A program made the position numbers and the translations under genes. This document shows, in pieces, positions 1-10,473 of a stretch of 64,000 nt of DNA. Where the stretch lies: the NCBI GenBank assembly GCA_949358305.1, contig OX442324.1:248001-312000 (forward strand). The letters are read 5' to 3'. Position 1 is the stretch's first letter, and the number at the start of each line of letters is the position of its first letter. The stretch is from Strigamia acuminata (Eukaryota; Arthropoda; Chilopoda; Geophilomorpha; Linotaeniidae). Below the pieces are notes generated by a model. It had not been told where the DNA came from. It did no database searches and was given only the letters and a program-made list of their open reading frames with translations.

Positions 1-1
1 A

Positions 2-3000
2 AAGATCAAAGTGAAGCCCCAGCCAATAGACATTTGGCACTTGAGGATGGGCCATTTTAATGCAAGTGGAATTGCAAAAATGGAGATTTCAGAGGAAATA
101 TTTGGGGTAAAACTTTCAGACAAGAATCTTTTGCCTTGTGATGCGTGCTCTAAAGCAAAGAGCACTCGGGCTAGCTTTCCCCCGATACCAGGCATCTCTA
201 GCAAAGAAATTTTAGAACTTGTCCACATGGACATGTGGGGTCCGCAGCCATTCAAATCGTTGGGTGGGGCCAGTTATTATTTAATAATCATCGATGATTA
301 TTCGCGATTCATGTGGATTGAGATTATTAAGAAGAAGAGGGAGGTATTTGAGCGTTTCAAACGATGGCAGACAGCCGTTGAACACGCAACCGGGAAAAAG
401 GTCAAATGCATTAAAACGGACAACGGGGGAGAATTTGTTTCCAAGAAATGGGATGATTATGCAGATTCAATTGGATTGAAGTGTATCAGAACAAATGCCT
501 ACTCACCTGAAATGAACTCGGTGGCTGAAAGGTCCAACCGAACAATAGTTGGGGGAGTGAGAGCGATGCTATTTGAAAACAATTTTCCATGCAGTTCATG
601 GGCTGAATTGGCCGTCACTGTTGTCTATTTGAAAAATAGATTCCCACATACAACCTTAAGTGGGAAAACCCCCTACAACGTGTTCTACAATAAGAAAATG
701 TCTCTAAGACATTTAAGATGTATTGGGTCCAAAGTTTTCGTACATAAACCTTCACAAGTACGAGCTGGGAAATTAGAAGAGAGGGCTTGGCCTGGGGCCT
801 TAGTTGGGTACGCCATTAGTACGCGGGGGTATAGAATTTGGGACCCCAAATCCAACAAAGTCGTCGCTTCTAAACATGTGAAGATTAATGAAAACGTTTA
901 TTGGCATGAATCGGTGCAACTAAGTGAAATTCCGTCCGAACCTGAATATATGGGGCAACTTAATTATGAGGATTCGGATGAGGACGAAATACCAGTTCCA
1001 CAACAAGTGATTCCTGCCCCAATACCACAGAAAGTGGCTCCTGTTCAGCAACAGGTGCCCCCTGTTATACAGCAGTTATTTCAGACCCCTAAACGTGCGA
1101 TTCCAAATCCACAATTAGTCCAACAGGCTGTTGAGCCTGAAGTTGTGGAAGAAATCGCGCAGGCGGCTGGTGGAGTTCAGGAGGAAGAAGTGGAAGCTCG
1201 GATTGTGAATCCACCCACCACACCTCCACCGACTAGAAGGAACCCACCACGAGGTGCTAAGTTAAAGGGGGACACAGTGAAACATCGTACAGATGCTCAC
1301 CAGGAATTAAAAATTTTGGATATGACACAATGGCAACGGAGGGAAACTGTCAGACAAAGTGGTGAAACAGCTGGGCAAGTAGATGTAATCTACATAACAC
1401 CACTTGGCGATAGAATCCGCAGTCGGATTGATGTTGTACGATGGTGCAAAGAAGAAGACTATCAGTACGATGGGGGTTGTTTTGATTTCAAAGCAACAGA
1501 TGAAACCATTGGGTTTGCTGGTTGCGCGTCTGTAGAACCAGACACGTTTGAGGAAGCAATGGCTAACCCCAATAAATCCGACTGGCAGGGTGCCATGGAT
1601 GATGAAATAAACATTTTTAAGGACAGAAAAGTGTACGAAGAAGTTGATAAAACCGAGGGAGTGAAATTGTTAGAAACAAAATGAATCTACAAGTACAAGC
1701 TGAAACGCGATCATACTGGGAAACTTAGACGTTTTAGGGCTCGTTTAGTGGCCCAGGGTTTTGGACAGAAAGAGGGAGTTGACTTTACTGAGATATTCTC
1801 TCCAGTAGTCAACTTTGTTCTGGTTTTGATATTCTTTTGTTCCTTGGTGGTCCTGCAAAAATGGCGAGATACGCATCTCGACATCAAGGCTGCGTACTTG
1901 TACGGAGACCTTGATGTGCCACAATTTATCAATATTCCCAAGGGCTTCCGGACACAGGCGAACCAACACAAATGTTGGCGACTCGACAAGGCCTTGTATG
2001 GCCTGCACCAGTCCGGAAGGATGTGGTATTTCAAACTCCACGAACGATTACTGGAAATTGGGTTTACTCCAGTCCTGGGATTAAATTGCGTGTATAATTG
2101 CGGCTCAGATGCCGTCATTATATTTTACGTGGACGACATTGTTTTATTTAGTCGTGACGAATTTGTAGAACAATGCATCCTCGAATGGATTCAAGAAACG
2201 TTTGAAATTGTTAACCTGGGGCCAGTGACCGTACTATTGGGGATCCAATTCGAGAGAAAGAATGGGGACATTTTGGTACACCAAAAGGATTATATTGCGA
2301 AATTGATCAAGAAATACGACATTGACCCATGTCATAAGATCAAGATCCCGGGCACTGTTGGGACCATGATCCAACAATTCCAAAAGAATGAGCAAATAAA
2401 TTCCACGTTCCCATATAGGTCTCTAATTGGGAGTTTGTTATTTATTGCGAACCGAACGCGCCCAGATATCTTATTTAGTGTTATTGTGTTATCACAATAT
2501 AACGAGACTCACTCAAACCGACATGTGAAAATGTTGATACAGGTTTTAAGATATCTGGCGAATACCCCGGACTATGTGATCAACTTAGCAAATTGCAGGA
2601 ACAACAATTTGACAGTCTACACCGACGCGTCCTTTGCGTTAGACCAGGACCGTAGGAGAAGCTTTGGGGGTCACATGATATATTTGGGAGGGGTTCCGAT
2701 CTCATGGAACTGCCATAAGCAGTCCATGACCTCACTGAGCATCATGGAAAGCGAATTTCTCGCTGTTGTAGACGGCGTAAAGGAGGTAATATGGTTGGAG
2801 CATTTGTTCAACGCCAATATTATCTTGTGCTTCGAAAGGAATATTTCTTGCATTTACGCCGACAGTATGCCGGCAATCAACTACTCCAAGAATAAGATCG
2901 AAAATCGCGCAAACAAACACATAGATGTTAAATTGCATTTTCTCCGCGACTGGTATGATAAAGGCGTGTTTAGCATTAAACATGTGCCAGGCGAGTTGAA

Positions 3001-3082
3001 TGTCGCGGACATTATGACAAAGTGGTTGCCGCGCAACAGATTGTGTGAGCTCTGTGAGCATATCTTCGTAGTTTTCAAATGA
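2..3082 (+). pseudogene. Ty1/copia element X: 3' part of gag-pol with one nonsense codon
   Basis: The frame is open at the window edge, so gag and protease lie outside. In order it shows the GAG-pre-integrase His/Cys motif (about 36-147), an integrase core with D in HMDMWG, D in KTDNGGEF and E in NSVAERSNRT, the copia C-terminal GYRIWDP segment, a reverse transcriptase with YVDD (about 2130), and RNase H with TDAS (about 2620) ending in DIMTKWL. A TGA at 1682-1684 interrupts the frame exactly where relatives have the Trp of the KWIYK motif opening the RT; reading continues in the same frame to 3082, so one TGG-to-TGA change explains the break. The element would copy its RNA in cytoplasmic particles and integrate the cDNA. 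An A/G-rich stretch (CAAAGGGGGATTT) just after the stop fits a polypurine tract. Family is certain; this copy is not autonomous unless the stop is read through. Confidence 0.93.
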
Positions 3083-3108
3083 TTGGGCAAAGGGGGATTT
3101 ATTAGTTT

Positions 3109-3566
3109 GTGCCCAACCTTTTGAGATTCATCAGCTGTATTTATTCCGGTTAGATACAACGTGTATATCTTTGCTATCTTGTGCCCTAGTCAGACTGGTT
3201 GATTCCGACTTTTATCCCGCTGGTTCTGTACCGCAACCAGTCCTTTTACGTGCAAAGATATACCTTCTTGTCGTACGCTCAAATGAGCGCTTATCCTTTA
3301 GTTTCTCCGTTACATTTGAGTTACTTATCGATTGTTTATGTCTTTTACATTATTTGTTATGTAAAGAATAAATCATTGCTTGTCAAACAATGATTTATTC
3401 TACTATTAGTTTGTACACGTGTGTTTGAGAGCGGCTAGCCTCAAAGCAGTGCTTTTACCTGTTCACTTGATGAATAAAGATGGCGGTCGCGTAATGCGAG
3501 TTCCCGCACCTGTGGAATTAAGTCTCAGCTCTCTTTCCTTGATGTCCGGCGCCTCCAAACCCATCA
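3109..3566 (+). repeat. Probable 3' LTR of copia X (ends approximate)
   Basis: It follows the stop and polypurine tract of X and resembles the A' LTR in layout: a TATGTAAAGAA segment, a long hairpin, a second hairpin and a GATGAATAAAGATGGC segment with a poly(A) signal. The proposed ends TG at 3109 and CA at 3566 are a guess, because no second copy is in the window for comparison. Confidence 0.55.
3365..3401 (+). other. LTR hairpin 1 of X (14-bp perfect stem)
   Basis: AGAATAAATCATTG at 3365-3378 pairs perfectly with CAATGATTTATTCT at 3388-3401 around a 9-base loop. The left arm contains AATAAA. The same position in the A' LTR holds an 11-bp stem with a compensatory T-A to C-G change. It may be an RNA structure around the poly(A) signal. 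Confidence 0.75.
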
Positions 3567-3816
3567 GAAATTACTTGTTATTAAGCTTAAGTTTTTGTTT
3601 TTGGGACCTTTTGTTTATTCGGCACCCTTTAGGCATTCGCCTAGTGTCGTCTCTGTGACCAACCCGGTCTCTCCCTATCGCCCCCTATTCCCTCGAACCC
3701 CTGACGGACCACAACTGACCACCAGGAGGCGCCTCGCAACACCCTCGTTCACCCTTTACTTTGTATATATTGTTTGTCACTTCCGGAATAAAACATTATT
3801 CGACTAAACCTAAAAC
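3567..3816. other. Non-coding stretch sharing a block with the A' leader
   Basis: No gene is seen. Bases 3567-3650 resemble 6209-6290 inside the 5' leader of A' (GGGACCTTTTGTTT, then CACCCTTTAGGCATTCGCCTAGTGTC split by few changes). The block ends in a small stem-loop formed by AGGC/GCCT with flanking CAC/GTG pairs. Further on an AATAAA occurs near 3789. It could be the rest of a longer X LTR or the leader of a lost copia copy. Confidence 0.5.
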
Positions 3817-4389
3817 TGTTGACGTAGTTAACGTCATTTACTCCAGAATGCGTTAGTATATCATTATTTAATCATATTATCCAATGTTTCATTGTTTTAT
3901 AACAATATTCAAATGAATTTCGTTTCTTAATCGCGTTATATCGTGATTCCATTGTGTTTTCTGTATTTCCGTGCTTAAAGCACGATGCTGTATTTATTAG
4001 CATTAGGTACAATGCTGTTTGTATCTTTTCTGGCATTGTTAATGTTTAATTCCGCCACCAGTTGGCGTTTACTTATGTATTTTCACTCAACATGGCTGCT
4101 TGCTTGGTTTGCAAGCTCCCACTGTGTTTCCCATCAAGTAATGGCTCATTTTGTAAGTTTTCTTTTGCTAATTAAATTGTTTATGCTTTTTACATTACTG
4201 TGCACGTTTGTATAAGTGCACAGCTTCGTTTTTCATTGCATTTCGGCCACGCACGTCGTGTAGACGTTGCTCTATTGCCGTTAAGTGTGTACGCACGTAC
4301 GGCGTCACTACCGATCCCGAAACTTTCTTTTCGGCCGTTTTTCGTCGTTTTGCACGATAATTCGTGCCTGTTTTTCGTCCTCTGCTACA
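3817..4389 (+). repeat. 5' LTR of copia remnant B0
   Basis: It begins TGTTGACG and ends CCTCTGCTACA, and is directly followed by a primer site. Overall layout matches the LTRs of C, D and E on the other strand (paired gene-like short repeats such as GCACGATGC, a CATGGCTGCTTG segment, and the CCTCTGCTACA end). No partner LTR lies in the window. Confidence 0.8.
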
Positions 4390-4391
4390 GT

Positions 4392-4409
4392 TGGTAGCAG
4401 AGGATGGTT
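4392..4409 (+). other. Primer binding site of B0, initiator Met tRNA 3' end
   Basis: TGGTAGCAGAGGATGGTT is complementary to the 3' end of eukaryotic initiator Met tRNA, two bases inside the LTR end, the usual place for a (-) strand primer site. Confidence 0.85.
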
Positions 4410-4690
4410 CGAATGGCTTTAACCCGCGTGTCTGCGACGCGCTCAATACGAGAAACAAAATCCTTAAAGCATTCAAAAGTTTGAGATTTCTGAGCCAGCG
4501 GGAACATCCACGTATAACGCGTTGCGTCGTCGATTATCGTGAAAATGTAACGAGCACCGCCAAAAGAGTTGACTTGATGTGGTCCCCAAAGATCCATGTG
4601 GAGAAGGTACTTTCAAGGACGGGATTGTCTGCAACACTTTGGCAAACGCTTATTCACCCTTACATGGCGCAGTCAACGATTCGCACCTGA
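4407..4690 (-). pseudogene. Inverted copia integrase fragment fused to the B0 primer site
   Basis: On the minus strand 4597-4407 reads as the integrase segment from MDLWGPHQ through GGARYIFTIIDDATRY to VKAIRT, the usual stretch covering the first catalytic Asp and ending just before the second. Upstream (4598 to about 4690) the pre-integrase region continues with a stop and frame breaks. It lies head-on to the + oriented B0 LTR and primer site. The two parts share GGTTCGA at the join (about 4405-4413). Not functional. It could come from self-integration of a copia cDNA or from two independent elements. Confidence 0.75.
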
Positions 4691-4868
4691 AACTCGATTA
4701 TCCCGCACACGCTTCACACACGGTTCATACACGCTTTATACACGACGCACGCCGCACGAAACACGACGCACGTCGCACGAAACATGACGCACGACGCTCG
4801 ACCACGCACGCTCAACCAACGATCGCACACGATTTTCCCGACGCACGAGGACTCACGCAACCCGCACA
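4690..4868 (+). other. Leader of gypsy-1 upstream of gag
   Basis: No gene is seen. The sequence is rich in short CACGACGCACG-type repeats (4739-4800) and leads into the ATG at 4869. The 5' LTR of gypsy-1 is not recognisable between this and B0, so the element is probably truncated at its left end. Confidence 0.45.
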
Positions 4869-4943
4869 ATGGCCGACCTCAACACATCGGTAACGATAGA
4901 CAACGCAAGTGAGGCGCACCTGCTACGCTCCACGAATGAGAAC
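4869..4943 (+). pseudogene. gypsy-1 gag, first 25 codons, cut by copia A'
   Basis: ATG at 4869 opens a frame (MADLNTSVT...) of 25 codons that ends exactly at the A' insertion. The last five bases (AGAAC) are the target duplication repeated at 9023-9027. The same frame continues at 9028, so this is the start of the gag-pol polyprotein whose next piece is at 9028-10473. Confidence 0.85.
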
Positions 4944-5427
4944 TGTTGGGTCAAAGCAGTTTTCATTTCACGTAGTTAACGTCGCACCGTTTCCGGTTAA
5001 GTGCGATAAAGGCGGAATTCGTGTCGCATTGTTTAATGTCCCGAAATCGAGAGCCAACTGCTTTGGATTGTTTTAATACATGCTTAGCATTCCAGTTGGC
5101 TCATGTTTCACAATGGATTTCGAGTTGTCGTCTGCTATGATTTAGTTTATCTATTATTTCCCCCAGTGCATTATCCAGTGTTAATGCTGGCTTTGAGTTA
5201 TCTTTACTTTGGTTATGTAAAGAACAAATCAACCTTTCCATCAGGATGATTTGTTCTACTTTTAGATCGAGGGCAAATAGCCTCGACACTTGTACATATT
5301 CACTTGCTCACCTGTTCTTGCCTGAATAAAGATGGCCGACGCGTTTGTGCAGTTTTCAGGCACAAAATGACTTTCGTTTCGTCTCCAGTTTATTTCCCGG
5401 CGTTGACAACTTCACTTATCATCGTCA
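4944..5427 (+). repeat. 5' LTR of A'
   Basis: It starts TGTTGGGTC and ends TCATCGTCA. It contains two hairpins: AGAACAAATCA/TGATTTGTTCT (5221-5257) and TCGAGG/CCTCGA (5267-5286), then a GAATAAAGATGG segment with a poly(A) signal near 5324. Confidence 0.95.
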
Positions 5428-6531
5428 GTGGTAGCAGAGGATGGTTGATGGCCGAATCGTGAAGTTTTCCAGCGGATTTCATAACGAAATCGACGCCGGA
5501 CACGTCAATTTGGGCGGAACCGTATCCGCGCTTTGACGCGACGAGCGAACGTCGTATTTACGTTCACATCGCCGATTCTGTGTTCCAACGAGTGTTTGGG
5601 CGTTGGAAAGGACATTTACGAACAGTAAGGAATTTATTTCGAATATTAATCGTGTATTTTTGGCTCATTTTAAGCGAAAATGGCCATTCGTCGAGCTTCG
5701 CTGCCGACCATTTCCAAGATGGCGGCCCCCAGTGCGATGCGAGTTTAAGCAGAGTTTGGGCCGTTTCTTCACGTCGTGGAGTTTTCCAGCGAAGGAAAAC
5801 ACAACGTGGCGACTAATTATCGTCGTGGGAATCGTCTGGAACAAGCAGGCATTTATTTCGAAGCGGAATTTTGGCGAAACGAACGAGACGGACATTTTTC
5901 GAGCGAGTTACGTGTGCGCTGCATCGTACGAGACGAGCACGCGCAAACGACGTTTATTGTCGGGATCAAGAGCCACTATTTGCACGTACGAGTGCAATAG
6001 TGAAGACCAGGAAGTTGGTGGAACCAGAATACACGCGAAATTCGTATTCTGGGCGGGTTAGTGCATACGCGCACGCCCGTTTGCTACGTTGGAGCACCGT
6101 ACGTCGTCGGTGGATCGCCGTTGGAATTTTGGCGACGAATTTGTCCCGCCAACAACGGAAAACAACGTGCCACCTTCACAACGTATTATTTATTGCATTT
6201 TCGGGGCCGGAATTACTTTGTATAAATTTAAGTTTTTGCTTTTGGGACCTTTTGTTTGTTTGGCACCCTTTAGGCATTCGCCTAGTGTCATCCTATTCTT
6301 GGCCAGGCTTGCTCGAAGCAAGGGGGCGATCCCGCGACCCCAGGTGTGTCGGACGGAAGCCCTTGTAGCGACTGGTCAAGTTAGTTGTGCTCACTTATTG
6401 AGCTGTACCCCGGGAAGAATTGCATATTATTCGCCTTCATTTTGGTGGGAAAGTGTTATTTGTTTGTGTGCAAAGTGCTACGAATTGTGTGAATTTTGTG
6501 TTTTGCGCTGCATTTTCCCCAAAAATCCGAA
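5428..6531 (+). other. Long 5' leader of A'
   Basis: About 1.1 kb precedes the gag ATG. Several open stretches occur but none shows a recognisable domain, and they overlap each other in different frames. Bases 6209-6290 carry the block shared with 3567-3650. The leader presumably holds packaging signals, which is inference. Confidence 0.6.
5429..5446 (+). other. Primer binding site of A'
   Basis: TGGTAGCAGAGGATGGTT, complementary to the 3' end of initiator Met tRNA, starts two bases after the LTR. Confidence 0.88.
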
Positions 6532-8484
6532 ATGGCAGACGATTCGGATGGCGATGTTTATAAATCGTTTGGACAATCGATTAAGAAACTGAATGGATTG
6601 AACTATGAAACGTGGAGTGTACAAATTGCCCTCATTCTAAAGCAGCAAGGAGTTTGGGCTCACGTGATGGGCACTGAGCCGTGCCTGCCTTCAAGCGCAA
6701 CGGCGCATGAAAAACGTGAATACGAGACGAGAGAGGCAAAAGCACATTCTACGCTTTGCCTGAGCTGCAATGAAGCCCAGCAGTCAGTCGCTGTCGCTAA
6801 AGACACCGCGAGCGAGGTGTGGGAAGCGCTAAAAGAGGCTTATCGACCCACGACCCGGGCTAGGAAAGCCAGACTGCGTCGGGAGTTTCTCCAGCTCAAA
6901 CTGAATGCTAACGAAGAGATGGTCGTATTTACATCTCGCGTCGATCGAAAGGCGCTCGAGTTGAAAGAAGTGCAGATTACACTCACTGATGAGGAGATAG
7001 CATTTCAATATCTCGATTTCCTGGATCCCCAATATGAGAACTTAAAACAGGGACTGTATCATTGGGAAGATACGGATTTCACCGTGGTCAAAGTGCGTGA
7101 ACGTTTACTCGCGGAGTACAACCGCATGCACGCGTATGATTCAACGTTTGGGGCCAGCGGACAACAGGATACCAGTGCTTTCACGGCAAAACAACCCTGG
7201 AAATTTAACAAACCGGGTTCTACGACAGCACAACAAGGTGTGTGTTATAATTGCGGCGGTTCGGGTCACTTCTCGAGAGAATGTCCCTCGCAACGCAAAA
7301 CTGGACAGAATCCTCAGTCGTCCAACGCTGGACCAACGTCTCAATTTAGAGGACAACCACGTGGGAAAAATCGTGGAAAAGGAGGACGTGGTGGGCGTAA
7401 AGCCAACTTAGTCGACAATTGGGTTTTGAAAAATAGATACCCTCACTCGAGTTTACAGGGACGGACTCCCTATAATGTATTTTTCGGACGTCGTATGTCG
7501 GTGCGACATTTGCGCTGTATTGGGTCGAAAGTGTATGTGCACATCCCAGCGCAAACTCGGAAAAGCAAATTAGACAGCAGAGCTTGGTCGGGGGCCCTAA
7601 TTGGTTATGCAATAACCACAGCTGGATACAGGATTTGGGACCCACACAAGAACAAAGTCTTTGCATCGAAACATGTGAAAATCGATGAGAATCAATATTG
7701 GTACGAGGGAACACAAGCAGTTCCAAAAGGATTGGGAAGTGTTAAGGCTAAGAGGGGGTTTGGATCTGATGAGTACATTCATCTAATTAGCGAATCCGAG
7801 GCAGAAGAGGAGGAAGTTCCCCAAAGTCCCCCTGTGTCGGCAACACAACAAACTGTTAGACTTCCCACGCCGCAGATTATTCCTGCAACGACGACGGAGC
7901 CAGAGGATGAAGCATCTACGTCTCAACCTGCTCCATTACCCCAATTAGACCCTAATTTACCAGAGGATGTCGCTCACACTGCAGGAGATGCTACTCCAAG
8001 TGAAGGCAGTGACGATGATGCCAGATATGAAGAGGCAGTGGCACAGTCTCCTAATGTAAGGGGCAGGCATACTGGGGCTGTTGGGGGAGTTGAATTACAA
8101 CAAATTGATATCACGAAATGGAAACGAGTAGAATATATTAGGAAATCCGGAGCACAAGCCGGACATGTTTTCATTCACTACATTGCACCGACGGGCACTC
8201 GATTTAGAAGTCGCATCGATGTAGTGAGGTGGTGTGAGGAAGAAGACTACGAATATGATGCAGGGTTATTCGACTTTAAAGCGAAACCGCGGGCACAAGT
8301 TCCTCTACCATTCGCTAGTTTTTGTTACTTAAAACAAGGTACCTTAGGAGATACCATGACTGGTCTCAGCGATGAGGATTGGGGCAAGGAAATGGTTAAG
8401 GGGATTTACATCTTCGATCGGAACAAAGTCCGCGCTGAACATCGCAGACATTATGACCAAGTGGGTTTCCCGCCCACGTCTTGA
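6532..8484 (+). CDS. A' gag fused in frame to integrase C-terminus (650 aa, internally deleted)
   Basis: I start at ATG 6532 (MADDSDGD) rather than the earlier ATG at 6496, because copia gag proteins begin shortly before the LNGLNYETW motif. The first 270 or so residues are a copia gag with a zinc knuckle (CYNCGGSGHFSREC, about 7246-7290) and an RG-rich tail. At about 7415 the protein jumps in frame to the integrase C-terminal region (KNRYPHSSL ... GYRIWDP), omitting protease, pre-integrase and integrase core. It then runs to just before the RT, where a second deletion (about 8432) joins it out of frame to the RNase H end: the next frame reads an ADIMTKW-type end. The gag part may still build particles. 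Confidence 0.88.
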   Translation: MADDSDGDVYKSFGQSIKKLNGLNYETWSVQIALILKQQGVWAHVMGTEPCLPSSATAHEKREYETREAKAHSTLCLSCNEAQQSVAVAKDTASEVWEALKEAYRPTTRARKARLRREFLQLKLNANEEMVVFTSRVDRKALELKEVQITLTDEEIAFQYLDFLDPQYENLKQGLYHWEDTDFTVVKVRERLLAEYNRMHAYDSTFGASGQQDTSAFTAKQPWKFNKPGSTTAQQGVCYNCGGSGHFSRECPSQRKTGQNPQSSNAGPTSQFRGQPRGKNRGKGGRGGRKANLVDNWVLKNRYPHSSLQGRTPYNVFFGRRMSVRHLRCIGSKVYVHIPAQTRKSKLDSRAWSGALIGYAITTAGYRIWDPHKNKVFASKHVKIDENQYWYEGTQAVPKGLGSVKAKRGFGSDEYIHLISESEAEEEEVPQSPPVSATQQTVRLPTPQIIPATTTEPEDEASTSQPAPLPQLDPNLPEDVAHTAGDATPSEGSDDDARYEEAVAQSPNVRGRHTGAVGGVELQQIDITKWKRVEYIRKSGAQAGHVFIHYIAPTGTRFRSRIDVVRWCEEEDYEYDAGLFDFKAKPRAQVPLPFASFCYLKQGTLGDTMTGLSDEDWGKEMVKGIYIFDRNKVRAEHRRHYDQVGFPPTS

Positions 8485-8524
8485 CGCATTATGCGATCAC
8501 ATTTTTGATTGAAATGGATAACTG

Positions 8525-8538
8525 TTTAGAGGGGGTTT
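8525..8538 (+). other. Polypurine tract of A'
   Basis: TTTAGAGGGGGTTT lies directly before the 3' LTR and would prime plus-strand synthesis. Confidence 0.75.
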
Positions 8539-9022
8539 TGTTGGGTCAAAGCAGTTTTCATTTCACGTAGTTAACGTCGCACCGTTTCCGGTTAAGTGCG
8601 ATAAAGGCGGAATTCGTGTCGCATTGTTTAATGTCCCGAAATCGAGAGCCAACTGCTTTGGATTGTTTTAATACATGCTTAGCATTCCAGTTGGCTCATG
8701 TTTCACAATGGATTTCGAGTTGTCGTCTGCTATGATTTAGTTTATCTATTATTTCCCCCAGTGCATTATCCAGTGTTAATGCTGGCTTTGAGTTATCTTT
8801 ACTTTGGTTATGTAAAGAACAAATCAACCTTTCCATCAGGATGATTTGTTCTACTTTTAGATCGAGGGCAAATAGCCTCGACACTTGTACATATTCACTT
8901 GCTCACCTGTTCTTGCCTGAATAAAGATGGCCGACGCGTTTGTGCGGTTTTCAGGCACAAAATGACTTTCGTTTCGTCTCCAGTTTATTTCCCGGCGTTG
9001 ACAACTTCACTTATCATCGTCA
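8539..9022 (+). repeat. 3' LTR of A'
   Basis: It is the same length as the 5' LTR, with one mismatch seen. It is followed by the second AGAAC at 9023-9027. Confidence 0.95.
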
Positions 9023-9027
9023 AGAAC

Positions 9028-10473
9028 ATCATAAAACGTTTCACCCTCGCCGAACTTCGCACTGAATGCAGCTCCCGCCAAATCGCGACCCCAGCTAACA
9101 AAAAAAAAACGAAGGCGCTCCTTGTCGCGCTCGTCCTCGAAAACAACAGGGCGCTCGCCGACGACGCAGCTAGCCACCTGTCGGACGAATCGATTGTCCG
9201 TTCCGACGCATCGCAACTTTTACCAGACACACGCTTCGACGATATCGCCACGACTCTGGCGCTGCTGACGGCGCACGTTGTAAACCCAAAGGTTCCTGTT
9301 CCTCGCGTCCGCCATGAGGTTGACACCGCAAAATATGTGTCGCCCTTTCATGGCAAGAAAACGGATGACATTTGGACATTTATCGACCAAGTGAACACCG
9401 CTGCGGCTCTCGGAAATTGGTCCGATCAAACCAAACTCGTACACGCCAACGGTTTGCTGCGGGGACACGCTCGTGACTGGCACAATCTTCACGGCTCCAA
9501 ATTGCAGACTTGGGAGGAGTGGACAACCTCCGTGACTCGCTTCATGGGTAACAACGAAAGCTGGTCAGACTGGAATACGCGTATGGCCGCCCGTGTGCAA
9601 ACTCGCGACGAATCTCTCGCAGAATATGCCGCAGCAAAATTTGCATTGATTCACACGACGAAGCGCAATTTTCCCATCACCGACGCCGATATGATAAAGA
9701 TGACGGTCGCTGGTTTCTGGAGTATGACGGCGAGGTACGCAGCGCAGCAATACCACACCCAATCTCTCGAGGAGGTGATTGATAATTTGCGTGGCCTCGA
9801 TATCTCCACATCCGCTTCCAAAACTCCAAATTCCATCGGCGAAACACCACCACGCCCGAATAAAGAAAACACGCCACGCCAGCGCACGTCCGCGCCCCGC
9901 GTCGACGACCGCTACCAGCCAGGCAGCGACGTTACTAAAACCAGATGTTACCGCTGCCAGAAGATGGGCCATACGACTTACAACTGCCCGTACCCGGATG
10001 CGCGCACCCCGGAACAGAAGAGCGCGTCCAAGCCGGCAGCACCAACCGCCAACGCCCCTGCCGACCGTGCAGCCTTGTGCATTTTCCAATCCAAGTACCC
10101 TTCTACGGGTCTCTCCATTATGGATATTTTTTTGGACGAAGCCCAACGCACTGTCGAAACACTTTTCGATCCCGGCGCGAACGTCTCGATCGTCCGTACC
10201 GACTGCTTAACCGATAGATCGGGCATCCGCCCTAACCTCGCCAACGTCACGCTATCCGGTTTGCAGGGCGCTTCCACTGCAATCGGCTTCACCGACATTC
10301 ACATCATGCTCGGCAACGAACGTTTCGCCGTTGATGGTGTTGCGGTTGTTGACGACCCCCCGTACGAGCTATTGCTGGGAACACCATTTCGCGATAAAGC
10401 CAAAATGTTGTGGTGTAGTGAGGAAGGTGGAACTTTGACAATAAAAAAACGTTCAAATTACTCACGTGTGGTT
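9028..10473 (+). pseudogene. gypsy-1 gag and protease, between two insertions
   Basis: This piece continues the frame begun at 4869. It holds a gag capsid region, a zinc knuckle (CYRCQKMGHTTYNC, about 9950-9990) and a retropepsin-like domain with LFDPGANVSIV (about 10165-10200) and ELLLGTPF (about 10367). The protease active site reads D-P-G-A instead of the usual D-T/S-G-A. The frame stops only because the Polinton begins at 10474; the codon after GTGGTT resumes at 62385. No stop lies inside. The tool-like ORF start at 8899 lies in the A' LTR and is not the native start. Confidence 0.9.

Larger units (their letters stand above)
4944..9022 (+). mobile_element. Copia A': non-autonomous LTR element, inserted in gypsy-1 gag
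   Basis: Two 484-bp LTRs differ at one position that I can see (A at 5351, G at 8946). They flank a leader, one ORF and a polypurine tract, and the whole unit has a perfect 5-bp target duplication AGAAC (4939-4943, 9023-9027). The ORF lacks protease, integrase core, RT and most of RNase H, so movement must have been driven in trans by a related full-length element. The near-identical LTRs point to a recent insertion. Confidence 0.95.

Noticed and set aside
4392-4413. tRNA gene fragments at TGGTAGCAGAGG sites (also 5429, 40950, 45972)
   Set aside because: Only the 3' end complement is present, always beside an LTR; these are primer sites.
4579-4893. 104-aa plus ORF with THDARRTKHDARR repeats
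   Set aside because: Reads across the inverted integrase piece and leader repeats; no family.
5101-5289. 62-aa minus ORF, repeated at 8696-8884
   Set aside because: Lies in the two LTR copies of A'; repeated only because the LTR is.
5580-6592. Overlapping ORFs in the A' leader
   Set aside because: No domain, mutually overlapping frames, upstream of a clear gag start.
9565-10146. 193-aa minus ORF
   Set aside because: Antisense to gypsy-1 gag; GC-rich codon shadow.
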